From assembly GCA_937981575.1 (NCBI GenBank), contig CALJNR010000026.1, forward strand, positions 80,971 to 144,970: a stretch of DNA of 64,000 nt, given 5' to 3'. Both the position numbers and the translations under genes were made by a program. The stretch comes from an uncultured Clostridia bacterium. GTDB taxonomy: Bacteria; Bacillota; Clostridia; Lachnospirales; Cellulosilyticaceae. Of this stretch, positions 37,395 through 47,698 are shown piece after piece. How positions within the stretch are numbered: position 1 is the first letter of the stretch; every line of letters begins with the position of its first letter. The notes under the pieces are model-generated. The model searched no databases. It was not told the DNA's origin and saw only the letters and a program-made list of their open reading frames with translations.

Positions 37395-37961
37395 ATGACA
37401 AATTTAATTGGAAAAAAAGTAAGTGAATTCAAAGCACAAGCTTATCATGAAGGGGCCTTTAGAGAAATTACGAATGAGTCTTTAAGAGGACATTGGTCGG
37501 TATTTTTCTTCTACCCCGCAGATTTTACTTTTGTATGTCCAACTGAACTCGATGATTTAGCATCTAGCTACGCTGATTTTAAATCTATTGGGTGTGAAAT
37601 CTATTCCGTGTCTACGGATACCCATTTTGTGCATAAAGCATGGGCTGATGCTTCCGATACGATTAAAAAAATAGCTTTTCCAATGGTAGCTGATCCAACG
37701 GGAAAACTATCGAGAGACTTTGGTGTAATGATTGAAGAAGAAGGGCTTGCGCTAAGAGGAACCTTTATTGTAAATCCTGAAGGTGAAATAAAAGCCTACG
37801 AAATTCATGATTTAGGAATAGGTAGAAATGCTGAAGAGCTGCTTCGAAAAGTTCAAGCTGCTCAATTTGTAGCAGCTCATGGTGATCAGGTATGCCCAGC
37901 CAGATGGAAACCTGGGGCTGAAACATTATCCCCAAGCCTTGACTTAGTAGGCAAATTGTAA
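37395..37961 (+). CDS. ahpC: alkyl hydroperoxide reductase peroxiredoxin AhpC
   Basis: 188 residues from ATG 37395, which has AAAGGAG upstream; the earlier in-frame start lacks one. Typical 2-Cys peroxiredoxin: peroxidatic Cys48 in ADFTFVCPTE and resolving Cys near 167 in HGDQVCPARWKPG. It reduces H2O2, organic peroxides and peroxynitrite. No full-length AhpF is present; the upstream protein is a cysteine-free relative of its N-terminal domain, so the reductant is presumably thioredoxin or an unlinked enzyme. Confidence 0.96.
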   Translation: MTNLIGKKVSEFKAQAYHEGAFREITNESLRGHWSVFFFYPADFTFVCPTELDDLASSYADFKSIGCEIYSVSTDTHFVHKAWADASDTIKKIAFPMVADPTGKLSRDFGVMIEEEGLALRGTFIVNPEGEIKAYEIHDLGIGRNAEELLRKVQAAQFVAAHGDQVCPARWKPGAETLSPSLDLVGKL

Positions 37962-38080
37962 CGGTATTTTTTGTTTCATCTTCTTTCTATTGATGCTTTT
38001 TATGAATACTTTTACTTGTTTTAAGTACTACTCCCTGTAGCGTTCAGCAGATTATATATAAATTACTCTATAGTGTTTCT

Positions 38081-38139
38081 AAAAAGATCAAAGACAGTAT
38101 AGCCCTCATCTTCTGGTCTATACTGTCTTTGATCTTTTT
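38081..38139. terminator. bidirectional terminator after ahpC
   Basis: 21-nt exact inverted arms (38081-38101 and 38119-38139), AAAAAGATCAAAGACAGTATA and complement. It separates ahpC from the convergent orphan gene. Confidence 0.9.
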
Positions 38140-38171
38140 CTCTTTCCATTTCTAAAACTTTATATTGGCAT

Positions 38172-38507
38172 TCACTTTTCTGCAATGCACAGTTGCGGCG
38201 CTAATGTCGTTTCTGCCCATTCCTTATACGTTTTATATTGGCTGCTAAGATCCGCCTTAGCCATAAGATCTCTCCAATCCCCACTATTAAGGTTAATGGA
38301 TTTTCTGAGATTATCTAATTCCTCATTGGATGTTTTAATCGTTTCCCATTGTATTTGCTCTATTTGCGTAGGCGTTAAGGTGTCGGAGTTTAATAGATCA
38401 CTTGCGTATTCTTTTCTGATAATCTGCGTGCATGTTAAAGTAATCGTTTCTAGAAAAGTTCTTTCTATAATCTTTAAAGATTCTTCTGTTATATTAAGCA
38501 TAACCAT
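38172..38507 (-). CDS. hypothetical protein, 111 residues
   Basis: Not recognised. Mostly helical and acidic in composition (MLNITEESLKIIERTFLETITLTCTQII ... KTSNEELDNLRKSINLNSGDWRDLMAKADLSSQYKTYKEWAETTLAPQL), with two cysteines and no signal peptide or membrane segment. The frame is open on both strands here, but the minus-strand product has balanced composition, a GGAGAATG before the start and a terminator at its end, so this strand is preferred. Upstream is the small palindrome TTAATG-AATTG-CATTAA (38561-38577). Confidence 0.55.
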   Translation of the reverse strand: MVMLNITEESLKIIERTFLETITLTCTQIIRKEYASDLLNSDTLTPTQIEQIQWETIKTSNEELDNLRKSINLNSGDWRDLMAKADLSSQYKTYKEWAETTLAPQLCIAEK

Positions 38508-38718
38508 TCTCCTACTTGTTTATAAATAGCTCTACGCCTTATTTTATTTATACCATTATATTAATGAATTGCATTAAGTATACCATAACTTTTCTACAAA
38601 AACTAACTTCTTTTATTTTATATCGTGTCATTTAGCCACTATTATTTAAATTTCTACTTAAATCATTAATTTAATACCTTTCTATCCTCTTAATTTAAAT
38701 TGTGATATCATAAAATAA

Positions 38719-39249
38719 ATAACAATTGAAATTTTTCAGTTAGATGACCTTCGTTTTGCTTTAGGTATTCCAGGTGAAACAGCATTACAAAAGCTTGGGA
38801 TGGCAAATCCTTCTGAATCCAATCATAAATGGAATGCTTATTTTAAAGCCTACTCTCATACTGTAAAAGTATTCGACGGTCTGAAAGAAACCTTATCCGT
38901 TCTGAATGAACAAAGTATATTAACAGGAATTGTTACATCAAGAACTAAAGAAGAGTTTGCAAACGACTTTTCTCCTTTTGGCCTCGATCATTATTTTAAA
39001 CATGTGATCTGCGCCGATGATACTCTACGACATAAACCCTATCCTGATCCTATTTTGAAATTCATCGAAATTACGAAAACTGATCCCTCAGAAATGCTTT
39101 ATATTGGAGATACAAATTATGATATGGACTGTGCGTTAGGTGCAAATGTTGATTTTGCCTTGGCCCTTTGGGGTGCTGGCTCTCTTAAAGGCATGTCACC
39201 CCACTATGTCTTCGAAACACCGCTTCAGATTTTAGAATATGTGAAATAG
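38719..39249 (+). pseudogene. 5'-truncated HAD-superfamily phosphatase
   Basis: The frame is open from 38719 (after an in-frame stop at 38716) to 39249 and reads as the middle and end of a phosphoglycolate-phosphatase-like HAD: LDDLRFALGIPGETALQKLGM (cap domain), IVTSRTKEEF (motif 2), HKPYPDPILKF (motif 3 Lys) and MLYIGDTNYDMDCALGANV (motif 4). The N-terminal nucleophile motif DxDGT is missing and is not found in any frame upstream. An ATG at 38800 could give a 149-residue product, but without the nucleophile and half the cap. Probably a remnant. Confidence 0.75.
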
Positions 39250-39299
39250 AAAAAGAGATGAACAAAAGCTGCACTCAGCCTTTTGGTTCATCTCTTTTT
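39250..39299. terminator. terminator at the end of the fatty-acid operon
   Basis: AAAAAGAGATGAAC and GTTCATCTCTTTTT arms with an inner AAAAG/CTTTT extension; bidirectional, between the HAD remnant and accA. Confidence 0.9.
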
Positions 39300-39314
39300 C
39301 ATTAGGTTTATTTT

Positions 39315-40262
39315 CTAAAGCTCTTCCTCATAAAAAGCACCGTACTGTCTGAATCTTTCATATCTGTCTTCAACGAGAGTGTGTACATCTTTTTGCGTAA
39401 GTTCATTCAGCTGACTTACAATGTACTCTTTTAGTGCGTTAGCTGCTTGGAGTGGTTCTTTATGGGCTCCTCCTACCGGCTCTTCTACAATGTCATCAAT
39501 AATACCGTATTCCAATAGGTCTCGGGCAGTAATTTTCATAATACCTGCTGCTTCTTTGGCTCTGTTGCTGTCTTTCCAAAGAATACTTGCAAATCCTTCT
39601 GGTGATAAAATAGAATACGTTGTATTGGCCTGCATAAAGACTCTGTCAGCTACCCCGAGCGCAAGAGCTCCTCCGCTGCCGCCTTCTCCTATAATCCCTG
39701 ATACAATAGGTACCTTCAACCTTGCCATTTCAAGAAGATTTCTAGCTATAGCTTCTCCCTGTCCTCTTTCTTCTGCCCCAATGCCGCAGTATGCCCCTGG
39801 CGTATCAATGAGACATACAACTGGCCTGCTAAACTTCTCTGCCTGTTTCATAAGGCGAAGTGCTTTTCTATATCCTTCGGGATGAGGCATGCCGAAATTA
39901 CGCTCGATATTTTCTTTTGCAGTATTCCCTTTGTTTTGCACAATAATGGTTACTGTATGCCCATCAATCTTACCAATGCCGCCTATAATAGCCTTATCAT
40001 CCTTAAAGGCGCGATCTCCATGAAGCTCTACAAAGTCAGTAACAATACTATTAATATAAAACTGCGCTCTTGGTCTTTCTATTTTCCTTGCAATTTTAAC
40101 CTTATCCCATGGGTCATATAAAGTCCCTGCTTTTTTCTCAAGCTTATACACAACAGCCTTCAGTCTTGTAATTTCATTAGCGATTTCAGGTGTTTCATTA
40201 AGCTGGCTGAGCTGGTTGATAGCTTCACCAAGAGCATCTATTCTTTCTCTGATGTCTTCCAT
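39315..40262 (-). CDS. accA: acetyl-CoA carboxylase carboxyltransferase subunit alpha
   Basis: 315 residues. Transfers carboxyl from biotin to acetyl-CoA together with AccD, giving malonyl-CoA. Motifs: YDPWDKVKIARKIERPRAQFYI, GDRAFKDDKAIIGGIG, IDTPGAYCGIGAEERGQGEAIARNL and GEGGSGGALALGVADRV (oxyanion region). ATG directly abuts the accD stop codon. Last gene of the operon. Confidence 0.97.
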   Translation of the reverse strand: MEDIRERIDALGEAINQLSQLNETPEIANEITRLKAVVYKLEKKAGTLYDPWDKVKIARKIERPRAQFYINSIVTDFVELHGDRAFKDDKAIIGGIGKIDGHTVTIIVQNKGNTAKENIERNFGMPHPEGYRKALRLMKQAEKFSRPVVCLIDTPGAYCGIGAEERGQGEAIARNLLEMARLKVPIVSGIIGEGGSGGALALGVADRVFMQANTTYSILSPEGFASILWKDSNRAKEAAGIMKITARDLLEYGIIDDIVEEPVGGAHKEPLQAANALKEYIVSQLNELTQKDVHTLVEDRYERFRQYGAFYEEEL

Positions 40263-41117
40263 TTATTTTCCCTCCTTTTGGTGGAGTTTTAATAAACAGG
40301 CTAAAGTCTCCCGCATATCTGGCCTTTTAACAATAGCATCAATCATACCATGATCAAGTAAAAATTCAGCGCGCTGAAAACCTTCCGGCAGTTTTTGTTT
40401 GATAGTCTGTTCAATAACCCTAGGTCCAGCAAATCCGATAAGTGCTCCTGGTTCAGCTAAAATAATATCCCCTAGCATAGCAAAGCTTGCTGTCACCCCG
40501 CCGGTTGTTGGATCAGTAAGCACACTGATATACAGCAGGCCGTTTTCATCATGTCTTGCCAGTGCAGCACTGGTTTTAGCCATTTGCATCAGTGAAAAGA
40601 TTCCTTCTTGCATTCTTGCTCCGCCAGAAGCCGTAAATATAATAACTGGAAGCTTTTTGCTCGTTGCGTATTCAATGGCTCTTGTGAGCTTTTCTCCAAC
40701 TACAGATCCCATGCTTCCCATCATAAATCTTGAATCCATAACGCCAATAACTGTTTCTTGTCCGTCAATAAGCGCAGTTCCGGTAATAACAGCTTCTTTT
40801 TGGTCTGTTTTATCAATATAGTTAACAAGTTTCTTCTCATAATCCGGAAAATCCAGTGGATTAACACTCATCATTTCTTTATCAAGTTCATTAAAAGATC
40901 CTTTGTCTACTATTGCAAAAATCCTTGCTCTTGGCGAAAGTGGATAATAGTAAGAACAATGAGGACACACGCCTAATTGTGCTTTTAAATCTACTTTATA
41001 AATACTCTTTTTACATTTTGGACATTGGAGATACATTCCTTCTGGAATTCCTGCCTTTTTAGCCGCAGGATTTGTGGTAGCATATTTTTTTGCTCCCTTA
41101 ATCAGATCATTCAGCAT
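40263..41117 (-). CDS. accD: acetyl-CoA carboxylase carboxyltransferase subunit beta
   Basis: 284 residues. The N-terminal zinc ribbon [23 protein letters not shown] (four cysteines) is followed by the crotonase-like domain with [40 protein letters not shown] and [26 protein letters not shown]. Partner of AccA. Its start overlaps the accC end by 11 nt. Confidence 0.97.
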   Translation of the reverse strand: MLNDLIKGAKKYATTNPAAKKAGIPEGMYLQCPKCKKSIYKVDLKAQLGVCPHCSYYYPLSPRARIFAIVDKGSFNELDKEMMSVNPLDFPDYEKKLVNYIDKTDQKEAVITGTALIDGQETVIGVMDSRFMMGSMGSVVGEKLTRAIEYATSKKLPVIIFTASGGARMQEGIFSLMQMAKTSAALARHDENGLLYISVLTDPTTGGVTASFAMLGDIILAEPGALIGFAGPRVIEQTIKQKLPEGFQRAEFLLDHGMIDAIVKRPDMRETLACLLKLHQKEGK

Positions 41118-42483
41118 CTATACCCACTCCCTGCTCTAATATTGCATCTAGGTTACGCTCGATGTAAGAAGTATCAAAATTGCCTTCTCTGAATGCCTTG
41201 GTGTTAAGCAACTGATATTGGAAATAAATATTCGTATCAAGGCCTTCTATTACTAACTCACCTAAGGCTCTTTCCATAATACTTATAGCTTCCTCTCTCG
41301 TATCCCCATAAGCAATGACTTTTGCAAGCATCGAATCATATGTTGGAGGAACTTTATAGCCTTGGTATAATCCTGTTTCTATTCTAACGCCCCGGCCTCC
41401 TGGAAGATGAAGCTTTGTCACTGTTCCAGCACAAGGTCTAAAATTTTTGTGAGGGTTTTCCGCATTAATACGGCATTCAATGGCATGACCATTAAATTTA
41501 ATACTTTCTTTTGTAAGACTCAGCTTCTTGCCTGATGCAATTTTAAGCTGTTCTTTTATAAGGTCTACACCTGTTATCATTTCTGTAATAGGATGTTCAA
41601 CTTGAATACGGGTATTCATCTCAATAAAATAGAAATTCCCATCTTTGTCCACAATGAACTCTATTGTTCCTGCATTTTCATAGTCAACTGCCTTTGCTGC
41701 CTTAATTGCCGCTTCACCCATACGTTTTCTTAGATCCTCAGTTATAAAAGGCGAAGGCGCTTCTTCTATAACTTTTTGATGTCTTCTTTGAAGAGAACAG
41801 TCCCTTTCTCCCAAATGAATGACGTTGCCAAAAGCATCTCCTAATATTTGAAATTCTATATGCCTTGGGTTTTGTACATACTTTTCCATATACATACTAC
41901 CGTCGCCAAAGGCGCTTTTTGCTTCACTGCTTGCTGATAGGAAGGCTTTTTCAAGTTCACTTTCTTCCCATACGATACGCATGCCTCGGCCGCCTCCTCC
42001 TGCTGATGCTTTAAGCATAACAGGATAACCTATTTGACATGCGGTTAACTTAGCTTCCTTAACATCTTCTATCTTGCCTTCTGATCCCGGTACAACTGGA
42101 ACATTAGCTTTAATCATCATCTCTCTGGCCTTAGCTTTATCTCCCATAGCGCGGATCATATCGGCTGTAGGTCCAATAAATTTGATGTCACATTGGTTAC
42201 ATATTTCTGAAAATTTTGCATTCTCTGATAAAAATCCAAAGCCAGGATGAATGGCATCAGCACCGGTTAGAACCGCTGCACTAATAATGTTTTCAATATG
42301 AAGATAGCTGTCTTTAGAAAGAGGACTACCTATGCAGACTGCTTCATCAGCAAGTTTAACATGTAAGGCTTCCTGATCTGCTGTAGAATACACAGCTACA
42401 GTGGCTATGCCCATTTCCTGGCAAGCCCTGATGATACGTACAGCTATCTCGCCTCTATTGGCAATAAGCACTTTTTGAATCAC
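41107..42483 (-). CDS. accC: acetyl-CoA carboxylase biotin carboxylase subunit
   Basis: 458 residues. ATP-grasp enzyme carboxylating the biotin of Acc[20 protein letters not shown] at the N-terminus, the glycine loop [14 protein letters not shown], the [20 protein letters not shown] segment and [20 protein letters not shown] are all intact. Sits between fabZ and accD in the operon. Confidence 0.97.
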   Translation of the reverse strand: MIQKVLIANRGEIAVRIIRACQEMGIATVAVYSTADQEALHVKLADEAVCIGSPLSKDSYLHIENIISAAVLTGADAIHPGFGFLSENAKFSEICNQCDIKFIGPTADMIRAMGDKAKAREMMIKANVPVVPGSEGKIEDVKEAKLTACQIGYPVMLKASAGGGGRGMRIVWEESELEKAFLSASSEAKSAFGDGSMYMEKYVQNPRHIEFQILGDAFGNVIHLGERDCSLQRRHQKVIEEAPSPFITEDLRKRMGEAAIKAAKAVDYENAGTIEFIVDKDGNFYFIEMNTRIQVEHPITEMITGVDLIKEQLKIASGKKLSLTKESIKFNGHAIECRINAENPHKNFRPCAGTVTKLHLPGGRGVRIETGLYQGYKVPPTYDSMLAKVIAYGDTREEAISIMERALGELVIEGLDTNIYFQYQLLNTKAFREGNFDTSYIERNLDAILEQGVGIDAE

Positions 42484-42499
42484 TATGACTCACCTCCCC

Positions 42500-42922
42500 T
42501 TAGCCTATAGCAAACATAATTTCAGCTTCACAAACTTTTTTACCTTCTACAGTTGCCAGTGCTTTTCCAATGCCCATAGGACCTTTTTGTTTAATAATTG
42601 AACACTCTAGTTTGAGTGTATCTCCTGGAAGTACTTTATCCCTGAACTTTGCTTCTTTGATCGAAGCAAGAAAAGCTACTTTGCCCTTATTGGCTTCCTG
42701 TGATAAAATTGCAATTGCCCCTACTTGTGCCAAAGCTTCTACAATTAAAACACCTGGCATAACAGGAAGTCCTGGAAAGTGTCCTTGAAAAAACGGCTCA
42801 TTCATTGTTACGTTCTTGTATCCTATAACACCTTTGCCGTCTTCTAAAATCTCAGCCTTATCTACAAGAAGAAAGGGATATCTATGGGGTAAAATCTCCA
42901 TAATCTCTTGAATATTTAACAT
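42500..42922 (-). CDS. fabZ: 3-hydroxyacyl-ACP dehydratase
   Basis: 140 residues, hot-dog fold. Catalytic His in [30 protein letters not shown], with the Glu of the same motif; RYPFLLVDK at the N-terminus. Dehydrates 3-hydroxyacyl-ACP to trans-2-enoyl-ACP. No fabA, fabM or second fabZ is present in the operon, so the source of unsaturated fatty acids is not visible here. Confidence 0.97.
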   Translation of the reverse strand: MLNIQEIMEILPHRYPFLLVDKAEILEDGKGVIGYKNVTMNEPFFQGHFPGLPVMPGVLIVEALAQVGAIAILSQEANKGKVAFLASIKEAKFRDKVLPGDTLKLECSIIKQKGPMGIGKALATVEGKKVCEAEIMFAIG

Positions 42923-42938
42923 GACTTCACTCCCTTTA

Positions 42939-43394
42939 CTATTTAATTACAAATAATGGCTGAGCATACTCTACCATTTGTTCATTATTTACAAGTATTT
43001 CTACGATTTCTCCATCAACTTCTGCTTCAACCTCATTCATAAGCTTCATCGCTTCAATAATGCAGATAATATCACCCTTTTTAACTTTTGATCCAACACT
43101 TACAAAAGGTGCTCCTCCTGGAGTACTTGCTGCATAGAAGGTTCCTACCATCGGGGAAGTAATATGTTTTACATCATCGCAGTTTTCTCGTTTGATAACA
43201 ACATTATCACTCTCATTATTTATTGCAATAGTCGGATAAGTCATTGCAGGCTGAACTGCCGGAGCACTAGCTATTTGTACAATCTCTTTTTCTTTTTCTA
43301 GTTCTAGTTCAAATCCTTCACACTTAAGAGATAATTTAGTAAGTTCAGCATCCTTAAACTCACTTACTAATTCTTTGATCATCTTAATATCCAT
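42939..43394 (-). CDS. accB: biotin carboxyl carrier protein of acetyl-CoA carboxylase
   Basis: 151 residues. The N-terminal part (1-35) is followed by a flexible linker and the biotinyl domain (about 75-151) with the biotinylation motif [18 protein letters not shown] (Lys) and the thumb region. Ends LFVIK. ATG immediately downstream of the fabF stop. Confidence 0.96.
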   Translation of the reverse strand: MDIKMIKELVSEFKDAELTKLSLKCEGFELELEKEKEIVQIASAPAVQPAMTYPTIAINNESDNVVIKRENCDDVKHITSPMVGTFYAASTPGGAPFVSVGSKVKKGDIICIIEAMKLMNEVEAEVDGEIVEILVNNEQMVEYAQPLFVIK

Positions 43395-44639
43395 CTACAT
43401 TTCCTCCTCCCACTTTTTCACGATAATACTCGCATTATGACCACCAAATCCTAATGAATTGCTCATAGCGTATCTTACTTTGGCTTGTCTTCCGACATTT
43501 GGCACGCAATCAAGGTCACATTCTTCGTCTGGTACCTGATACCCAATTGTTGGTGGAATAAAGTCATTTTCTACTGACTTAACAATAGCAACAGCTTCAA
43601 TTCCTCCTGCTGCCCCTAAAAGATGTCCTGTCATAGATTTCGTTGAGCTTACAGCAACTTTAGTATGCTCACCGAATACTTTTTTAATGGCTAATGTTTC
43701 TATTTTATCATTGTATGGTGTACTTGTACCATGTGCATTAATGTAATCGATGTCGCTTGGGTCAATTCCTGCTTCTAAAATAGCTTCTCTCATAGCTTTA
43801 GTTGCCCCTTCACCGTCTGGCATAGGAGAAGTAATATGATAAGCATCACCAGTTGCCCCATATCCTATTACTTCTGCAAAAATATGCGCGCCTCTGGCTT
43901 TAGCATGTTCTAAGGTTTCAAGCACTAAAACCCCTGCTCCTTCTCCCATAACAAAACCGTCTCTTTCTTTGTCAAATGGAATAGAAGCTCTTTTAGGATC
44001 ACTTGAGTTGCTAAGAGCTGTAAGAGCGCTGAATCCCGCTATCCCAAGAGGCGTAATACTTGCTTCTGTCCCCCCTGCAATGATAACATCGTTGATTCCT
44101 AATTTAAGTGCTCTAAACGCTTCTCCAATAGAATGTGTCCCCGAAGCACACGCTGTTACAACTGTTGAACAGATTCCCTTTGCCCCAGTATAAATAGACA
44201 CATTGCCAGCTGCCATATTCACAATAGCCATAGGTACAAAAAGTGGAGCAACTCGCTTCGGTCCCTTTTCTCTGAGCTTTTTAGCCTCTTCTTCTATAAC
44301 CCCAAGCCCGCCAATACCGCTTCCGATAATAACGCCAACTCTGGTCGGATCCTCTTTGGATATATCAAGACCCGCTTGATCTACAGCTTCTTTACTGGCA
44401 TAAATAGCAAATTGCGAAAACTTAGCAAGCCTTCTCTGCTCTTTTTTATCCATATATTTTTCAGGCGCAAAGTCAGTAACTTCTCCTGCTACTCTAACGT
44501 TAAGATCTTCCAGAAAATTCCCTTCTGATATAGGTTTAATGCCACATACGCCTTCTTTTAAATTATTCCAATAAGTATCGATATCATTACCTATAGGAGA
44601 CACAACTCCCATCCCAGTAACAACTACTCTATTACTCAT
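43395..44639 (-). CDS. fabF: beta-ketoacyl-ACP synthase II
   Basis: 414 residues, elongating condensing enzyme. The catalytic triad is visible: Cys in [16 protein letters not shown], His in [14 protein letters not shown] and His in [15 protein letters not shown]. Start [15 protein letters not shown] is standard. Located between fabG and accB. Confidence 0.97.
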   Translation of the reverse strand: MSNRVVVTGMGVVSPIGNDIDTYWNNLKEGVCGIKPISEGNFLEDLNVRVAGEVTDFAPEKYMDKKEQRRLAKFSQFAIYASKEAVDQAGLDISKEDPTRVGVIIGSGIGGLGVIEEEAKKLREKGPKRVAPLFVPMAIVNMAAGNVSIYTGAKGICSTVVTACASGTHSIGEAFRALKLGINDVIIAGGTEASITPLGIAGFSALTALSNSSDPKRASIPFDKERDGFVMGEGAGVLVLETLEHAKARGAHIFAEVIGYGATGDAYHITSPMPDGEGATKAMREAILEAGIDPSDIDYINAHGTSTPYNDKIETLAIKKVFGEHTKVAVSSTKSMTGHLLGAAGGIEAVAIVKSVENDFIPPTIGYQVPDEECDLDCVPNVGRQAKVRYAMSNSLGFGGHNASIIVKKWEEEM

Positions 44640-44664
44640 TTTTCCACCTCCTTAATGATTGTTA

Positions 44665-45408
44665 TTACATTGCCATGCCGCCATCTACACGAATAACTTC
44701 TCCGGTAATATAGGTCGCAAGATCACTTGCTAAAAAGAGTGCTGTATTCGCTACATCTTTCATACTGCCATAACGTTTCATAGGAATGCTGTTAGTTGTA
44801 GCTTCCTTTACCTTTTCCGAAAGAACACTTGTCATCTCAGTTACAATAAAACCTGGGGCAATAGCATTAATACGAATATTTTTTTGTCCAAACTCTCTTG
44901 CCGCTGACTTTGTAAATCCTATAATTCCGGCTTTAGAAGCTGCATAATTACACTGTCCCGCGTTCCCTGCAAGCCCTACAACTGAAGCCATATTAATGAC
45001 ACTTCCGCCTGCTTTCATCATAACTTTTGTAGCATGTTTGGTGCAGTTAAATACACCTTTTAAGTTAACATTAATAACTTGATCAAACTCTTCTTCTGTC
45101 ATTCTAAGAAGCAGCATATCTTTTGTAATTCCTGCATTATTAACGAGTATATCTAGTTTGCCAAAATGAGCTATAGTCTCATCAATAAGGGTTTTAGAAG
45201 CTTCAAAATTAGAAATGTCTGCACAAACAGCAAAAGCATCTCCACCGCTTTGTTTTATTTCTTCAACTACGCGAGTTGCATCTTCTTCCATTACCGGAAA
45301 TGGATAATTAATAACTACTTTAGCTCCATTTTCTGCGTAAAGCATAGCTATTTCTTTTCCTATTCCTCTTACACTTCCCGTAATAATTGCAACTTTATCT
45401 TTTAGCAT
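44665..45408 (-). CDS. fabG: 3-oxoacyl-ACP reductase
   Basis: 247 residues, short-chain dehydrogenase. Cofactor motif ITGSVRGIGKEIA (TGxxxGIG), NNAGITKDMLLLRM, active-site Ser and Tyr-x-x-x-Lys in INMASVVGLAGNAGQCNYAASKAG. NADPH-dependent reduction of 3-ketoacyl-ACP. Start overlaps the fabD end by 7 nt. Confidence 0.97.
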   Translation of the reverse strand: MLKDKVAIITGSVRGIGKEIAMLYAENGAKVVINYPFPVMEEDATRVVEEIKQSGGDAFAVCADISNFEASKTLIDETIAHFGKLDILVNNAGITKDMLLLRMTEEEFDQVINVNLKGVFNCTKHATKVMMKAGGSVINMASVVGLAGNAGQCNYAASKAGIIGFTKSAAREFGQKNIRINAIAPGFIVTEMTSVLSEKVKEATTNSIPMKRYGSMKDVANTALFLASDLATYITGEVIRVDGGMAM

Positions 45409-46352
45409 ACTGCACCTCCTATTATCTCTAATACACTTTCAAGTGAGGCTTTATCTTCTACATTCATAACCCGAACTTCACCTGAAATCTTCTTCACTAA
45501 GTTACAAAGTGTACGCTTCGGTCCTACTTCAATAAATGTATCAAAACCATCGTCAATTAAGTTTAATATACTTTCTCTGAATCTTACGCCTTTAACAATC
45601 TGCAAAGGAATATTGGTGATCATTTGCTCTTTTCCCATAGGTCTTGCGGTTACATTACTAATAATAGGTATGTCTACTTCATTAAAAATAATATGTTCAA
45701 TTTCGGCTTGTAATGTATCTGCAGCTTCCTGCATAAGCGAGCTGTGGAATGCCCCGCTGACTTGAAGAGGCAGCACTCTCTTCGCCCCTTTTTGTTTAAG
45801 AAGGGGACTGGCTGCATCCAGCGCTTCCTTTACGCCTGACAGTGTAACCTGTCCTGGGCAATTGTCATTTGCAATTTCTACAGGGCCTACCTCTCTAGAA
45901 ACTTCTTTGCATACTTCATCTATCTGATCTATTTCAAGTCCAATAACAGCCACCATACCGCCCGGGTGCGCTTTTGCACACTGTTCCATATAGCCTGCTC
46001 TCTTCTCAACTAATTTTAAGGTATCCTCAAAGCTTAGGGCTCCGCTTGCAGCGATCGCGCTGTATTCTCCCAGGCTAAATCCAAGTACTGCATCTGCTTT
46101 AATCCCATTTGCTTTTAATGCTTCGTAAGCAGCTATATTTGTGGTAAAAAGTGCAGCTTGTGTATAACGTGTTTGATTAATAATTCCTTGTGAATCCGTA
46201 AAGCATACTTCTTTAATATCCCAATCAAGAAGTTCTGATGCTTCATCAAATATTTTCTTACTTTCAATATAATGATCATATAAGTCCTTACCCATTCCAA
46301 TGCCTTGAGCACCTTGTCCTGGAAATAATATTGCTGTCTTCACCTCTACCAC
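45402..46352 (-). CDS. fabD: malonyl-CoA:ACP transacylase
   Basis: 316 residues. ILFPGQGAQGIGMGKDLYD at the N-terminus, nucleophile Ser in LGFSLGEYSA, catalytic His in SGAFHSSLM. The first codon is GTG at 46352; another in-frame GTG lies three codons on, so the start is slightly uncertain. 88 bp separate it from fabK. Confidence 0.96.
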   Translation of the reverse strand: MVEVKTAILFPGQGAQGIGMGKDLYDHYIESKKIFDEASELLDWDIKEVCFTDSQGIINQTRYTQAALFTTNIAAYEALKANGIKADAVLGFSLGEYSAIAASGALSFEDTLKLVEKRAGYMEQCAKAHPGGMVAVIGLEIDQIDEVCKEVSREVGPVEIANDNCPGQVTLSGVKEALDAASPLLKQKGAKRVLPLQVSGAFHSSLMQEAADTLQAEIEHIIFNEVDIPIISNVTARPMGKEQMITNIPLQIVKGVRFRESILNLIDDGFDTFIEVGPKRTLCNLVKKISGEVRVMNVEDKASLESVLEIIGGAVC

Positions 46353-46440
46353 TACCTACTTCCTTGAAGATTTTATAAATTTTAAGCTAAGCAGTTTCAT
46401 GTTTACTGCTGCCCCTTATAGTATACCAGCATGATACTGA

Positions 46441-47388
46441 TTACATATTTTGAGTAATATATTGTACTTTCTCTGCAGTTACTTCTTTTAATTCTTTCAT
46501 AAGTTCTTGAATAATTTCTTCTGCACTTTGCCTTTTAGTAATTAATCCTGCAATTTGACCTGACATGACAGAACCATTCATAATGTCCCCTTCAATAGCT
46601 GATTTATAAAGTGCTCCTGCCCCGAGCTTTTCAAGTTCATCAACTGTAGCCCCTTCTTTTTCTTTCTGAAGGAAACTGCGGGTTAACTGGTTTTTAAGCC
46701 CTCTAACTGGATGTCCTGTCGACCTGCCTGTTACTACTGTATCAATATCAGTGGCTTTTAAAACCCTTTCTTTATAGGCCTCATGTACAGTACATTCCTC
46801 TGCAACTAAAAATCTTGTACCAATCTGAACGCCCTTTGCCCCTAACATCATAGCAGCTGCAAAACCTCTGCCGTCAGCAATCCCACCGGCTGCTATAACT
46901 GGAATATTAACAGCTCCTGCTACTTGGGGTACAAGTACCATTGTTGTAAGCTCTCCGATATGTCCTCCAGATTCACACCCTTCTGCTACTACAGCATCAG
47001 CTCCGCCTTTTTCCATTCTTTTAGCAATAGCCACTGATGGTACTACAGGAATAACTTTCATATCTTTTGACTTCCATAGTTCCATATATTTCCCAGGATT
47101 TCCGGCGCCGGTTGTAACAACCTTTACGCCTTCTTCTGCTACTACCCTCGCCACTTCATCCGCATATGGACTGAGCAGCATGACATTTACGCCAAAAGGT
47201 TTATCTGTTTTTTCTTTACAGGCTCTTATTTCTTTTCTAAGCCAATCAGCTGGGGCATTGCCCGCTGCTATAATGCCTAGTCCGCCTGCTTCAGATACAG
47301 CAGCAGCTATGGCATGATTACTAATCCATGCCATCGCGCCTTGGAATATAGGATATTTAATGCCCAGCATATCACATATACTATTCAT
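46441..47388 (-). CDS. fabK: FMN-dependent enoyl-ACP reductase II
   Basis: 315 residues. FabK-type barrel: YPIFQGAMAWISNHAIAAAVSEAGGLGIIAAG, GCESGGHIGELTTMVLVPQVA (FMN region), AAGGIADGRGFAAAMMLGAKGVQIGTRFL. Its position between acpP and fabD is the classical FabK location in Firmicutes and fixes the assignment against nitronate monooxygenase. It is triclosan-resistant in known cases. Confidence 0.95.
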   Translation of the reverse strand: MNSICDMLGIKYPIFQGAMAWISNHAIAAAVSEAGGLGIIAAGNAPADWLRKEIRACKEKTDKPFGVNVMLLSPYADEVARVVAEEGVKVVTTGAGNPGKYMELWKSKDMKVIPVVPSVAIAKRMEKGGADAVVAEGCESGGHIGELTTMVLVPQVAGAVNIPVIAAGGIADGRGFAAAMMLGAKGVQIGTRFLVAEECTVHEAYKERVLKATDIDTVVTGRSTGHPVRGLKNQLTRSFLQKEKEGATVDELEKLGAGALYKSAIEGDIMNGSVMSGQIAGLITKRQSAEEIIQELMKELKEVTAEKVQYITQNM

Positions 47389-47412
47389 AGCATCTAAACT
47401 CCTTTAAAAAAT

Positions 47413-47640
47413 TTATTGTCTTTCTGTAATATAATTTACTGCATCTCCAACTGATTGAATTTGCTCAACATCCTCATTCGAAATTGAAATTCCGAATTCT
47501 TCTTCCAGAGCCATAACGATCTCAAAAAGGTCAAGCGAGTCAGCACCTAAATCATCACGGAATGTTGCTTCCATCACTACATCAGCTGCGTCAATACTTA
47601 ATTTGTCTGCTACGATTTCTTGTAATTTTTCAAATACCAT
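47413..47640 (-). CDS. acpP: acyl carrier protein
   Basis: 75 residues, acidic. Phosphopantetheine attachment Ser in [21 protein letters not shown]. Carries the growing acyl chain. Lies between fabH and fabK. Confidence 0.97.
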   Translation of the reverse strand: MVFEKLQEIVADKLSIDAADVVMEATFRDDLGADSLDLFEIVMALEEEFGISISNEDVEQIQSVGDAVNYITERQ

Positions 47641-47698
47641 TTTAAATTCCTCCTAAAAAATTAATATTTATCCTTAACGGCATTTAGCCTGTTGGATA

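Noticed and set aside
39421..39885. 154-codon plus-strand frame opposite accA
   Set aside because: Shadow of a conserved coding gene; no ribosome site and Ser/Pro-rich composition typical of antisense frames.
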